7,999 nt of DNA from Candidatus Rokuibacteriota bacterium (GTDB lineage: Bacteria; Methylomirabilota; Methylomirabilia; Rokubacteriales; CSP1-6). Made by a program: the position numbers and the translations under genes. Positions 6,628-7,999 of the stretch are shown here, one piece after another (within the stretch, counting starts at the first letter, position 1; the number at the start of each line of letters is the position of its first letter). The notes under the pieces were generated by a model. It saw only the letters and a list, made by a program, of their open reading frames with translations. It had not been told where the DNA came from and made no database searches. The DNA is taken from contig QHRT01000018.1 in the NCBI GenBank assembly GCA_003220195.1, positions 1 to 7,999 on the forward strand, in the 5' to 3' direction.

Positions 6628-6634
6628 GGAGGAG
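6628..6634 (+). promoter_or_regulatory. Strong Shine-Dalgarno for the cytochrome gene
   Basis: GGAGGAG lies in the 15-base gap after the fccB stop, five bases before the ATG at 6640. It is the strongest ribosome binding site in the window and fits high expression of the electron acceptor. Confidence 0.8.
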
Positions 6635-6639
6635 CATCC

Positions 6640-7236
6640 ATGAGCCGACGGCTCCTGATGTGCGCGGGATTCGCGATCGGGGTGAGCGTGGCGGCGCCGG
6701 CGGCGGCGGGTCCGCTCGACCACCCCGGCTATCCCAAAGCCTTCTCGTGCAGCGCGTGTCACGGCTTCGCGGGGAACAGCCGATCGGACGCGATGCCGAT
6801 TCTTGCCGGGCAGCACGCCGGCTATCTGAAGAAAGCGCTCCAGGACTATGCGGGCGGGAAGAGGCCGTCGGCGGAGATGGAGCCGTACGCCAAGATGGCG
6901 ATCGAGCTCGGCGTCGACGACGTCGCGAGTTACTTCGCGAGCCAGACCAGGATGCCGACGGCGTCAGCGATCGATCGCGCGGCGGCAGAGCGCGGCAAGG
7001 CGGCGTCCGCGGTATGCGCCGCGTGCCACGGGCCGACCGGCAAGGGGGATGCGGCGAAGGACATGCCGGACATCACCGGTCAGCCCGTGGGCTTCTTGAA
7101 GAACCAGCTCCTGCTCTTCAAGGCGGACAAGCGAAGCCCGGGCGACGCGGCGCTGATGCAGCCGAAGGCGATCATCAAGGGACTCCCGGACGACACCCTG
7201 GCCGACCTCGCCGCGTACTACGCGAGTCAGCGGTAA
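6640..7236 (+). CDS. fccA: Diheme cytochrome c subunit (FccA/SoxE, cytochrome c4-like)
   Basis: The product has 198 residues with a Sec signal peptide probably cut after Ala23 (AAA before GPLDHPG), leaving about 175 residues. Two CxxCH heme c sites are present, CSACH at 37-41 and CAACH at 126-130, one in each of two similar domains. Each domain continues with GQ-x-GFLK/GYLKK and ends in ASYFASQ or AAYYASQ, the usual cytochrome c4 layout. Aligning the two halves points to Met80 and Met173 as the sixth heme ligands; Met86 is a less likely alternative for the first. Length and diheme form agree with the cytochrome subunit of Allochromatium-type flavocytochrome c. Located directly after fccB, it should dock to the flavoprotein in the periplasm and hand electrons to a terminal oxidase. 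A free cytochrome c4 is the main alternative, made less likely by the gene order. Confidence 0.9.
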   Translation: MSRRLLMCAGFAIGVSVAAPAAAGPLDHPGYPKAFSCSACHGFAGNSRSDAMPILAGQHAGYLKKALQDYAGGKRPSAEMEPYAKMAIELGVDDVASYFASQTRMPTASAIDRAAAERGKAASAVCAACHGPTGKGDAAKDMPDITGQPVGFLKNQLLLFKADKRSPGDAALMQPKAIIKGLPDDTLADLAAYYASQR

Positions 7237-7290
7237 CCCGGTCGCGGCCGCGGTCGCGCCGGCGTCGTTCCGATCTCGTCGCCGATCGTG

Positions 7291-7999
7291 ATGCGCGGAT
7301 CGGTCGTCGGCGGCGTGGAGCTTGGAGGATCGAAAGTTCTGTGCGCGCTCGGCACCGCGGTCGACGACGTCCGTGCCGAAACACGGATCGCCACGACGAC
7401 GCCCGTCGAGACGATCGAGCGCGCGATCGAGTTCTTCCGCGGGCAGGAATCTCGAGGCGCGGTCGCCGGGGTCGGGATCGCATCGTTCGGTCCGCTCGAT
7501 CTGGACGCGCGGTCGCCGACGTTCGGCTCGATCACTGCCACGCCCAAGCCCGGCTGGTCGCGGACGGATGTCGTGGGACCGTTTCGCCAGGCTCTCGGCG
7601 TACCGGTGGCGATCGATACGGACGTGAACGGCGCCGCGCTCGGCGAGCATCGCTGGGGCGCGGCGCGCGACGTCCGGACGTGCGTCTACGTGACCGTCGG
7701 CACCGGAATCGGCGGCGGCGTGCTGATCGACGGCCGACCGCTGCACGGCCTTGCGCATCCGGAGATGGGCCACATGCGGGTGCCGCACGACACGACGGCC
7801 GATCCGTTCGCCGGGACCTGTCCGTTCCACGGCGACTGTCTCGAAGGTCTCGCGACGGGTCCCGCGATCGCCGCGAGGTGGAAAGAGCCGCCGGAATCGC
7901 TCGGACCTGATCATCCCGCGTGGCCGCTGGAAGCCCGGTACCTCGCCCACGGGCTCGTGAACGTGATCGTCGCGCTCTCGCCCGAGCGTATCGTCGTCC
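7291..7999 (+). CDS. ROK family sugar kinase, fructokinase-like (3' partial)
   Basis: An open frame of 236 residues runs off the window; roughly the last 60 to 70 residues are missing. It is recognised by the phosphate-binding GVELGGSK at 8-15 (with Glu where many ROK kinases have Asp), IASFGPLDLD, the STITATPKPGW-like segment (SITATPKPGW), the catalytic-loop TDVNGAALGEHRWGAAR with Asp111, VTVGTGIGGG, and a zinc site made of His161, Cys177, His180 and Cys183 (GTCPFHGDCLEGL). This combination is typical of Zn-containing ROK fructokinases that phosphorylate fructose with ATP in the cytoplasm; other hexoses cannot be excluded. ATG 7291 is preferred because the kinase fold begins a few residues later; GTG 7288 is also in frame. 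There is no good ribosome binding site, and the 54-base gap to the cytochrome holds no clear terminator. Confidence 0.9.
   Translation, partial: MRGSVVGGVELGGSKVLCALGTAVDDVRAETRIATTTPVETIERAIEFFRGQESRGAVAGVGIASFGPLDLDARSPTFGSITATPKPGWSRTDVVGPFRQALGVPVAIDTDVNGAALGEHRWGAARDVRTCVYVTVGTGIGGGVLIDGRPLHGLAHPEMGHMRVPHDTTADPFAGTCPFHGDCLEGLATGPAIAARWKEPPESLGPDHPAWPLEARYLAHGLVNVIVALSPERIVV

Noticed and set aside
5236..6816. Long open frame on the - strand opposite fccB
   Set aside because: It has a composition heavy in Arg, His and Asp, no motifs, and it covers a well-supported gene on the + strand.
7239..7258. GC-rich stretch with a GCGGCCGC palindrome after the cytochrome gene, considered as a terminator
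   Set aside because: It contains a direct repeat of CGGTCGCG rather than an extended stem-loop and has no T-run, so a terminator is not supported.

Overview
The window is about 8 kb of very GC-rich bacterial DNA, densely packed, with every gene on the + strand. Nine protein-coding genes can be supported. The first is cut at its 5' end by the window edge and the last at its 3' end. I see no rRNA, tRNA, CRISPR array, insertion sequence or phage gene, and no intergenic gap longer than about 110 bases. The organism is probably a soil or subsurface Gram-negative-type bacterium: there is a Tat-exported flavoprotein, a Sec-exported diheme cytochrome c, and a luciferase-like oxidoreductase of the type often assigned to coenzyme F420. 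Rokubacteria/Methylomirabilota, Binatia-like lineages or a high-GC proteobacterium would all fit. This is a guess from gene content, not a phylogenetic result.

Block 1 (about 1-3539) is a tightly coupled run of four genes: a DinB-superfamily metal-binding protein, a luciferase-like (LLM class) oxidoreductase, an alpha/beta hydrolase resembling the C-C bond hydrolase 2,6-dihydropseudooxynicotine hydrolase, and an NAD-type short-chain dehydrogenase. Two junctions are four-base ATGA overlaps (493-496 and 2748-2751), and the third has a 27-base gap with a clear Shine-Dalgarno sequence. This looks like one operon. Oxidoreductase plus hydrolase plus dehydrogenase suggests a catabolic cassette for an organic substrate that cannot be named from the sequence.

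Block 2 (3615-4034) is one small secreted protein: a signal peptide, a short domain with two cysteines that recalls the DUF4156/RcsF-like periplasmic fold, and a 46-residue tail that is about two-thirds proline.

Block 3 (4080-7236) is a sulfur-metabolism module: a fused YeeE/YedE-type (TsuA/SoxT-like) membrane transporter, a flavocytochrome c sulfide dehydrogenase flavoprotein (FccB/SoxF type, with both redox-active cysteines and an unusual Tat signal that also contains a lipobox), and a diheme cytochrome c (FccA/SoxE/c4 type). The flavoprotein and cytochrome should form a periplasmic enzyme that oxidises sulfide or a persulfide and passes electrons to the respiratory chain. The transporter probably moves a related sulfur species across the inner membrane.

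Block 4 (from 7291) is the start of a ROK-family sugar kinase of the zinc-containing fructokinase type. It runs off the window and is probably unrelated to the sulfur module. Nothing here is clearly a wholly new system. The most interesting points are the transporter-FccB-cytochrome linkage, the predicted lipid-anchored flavoprotein, and the unassigned C-C hydrolase cassette.
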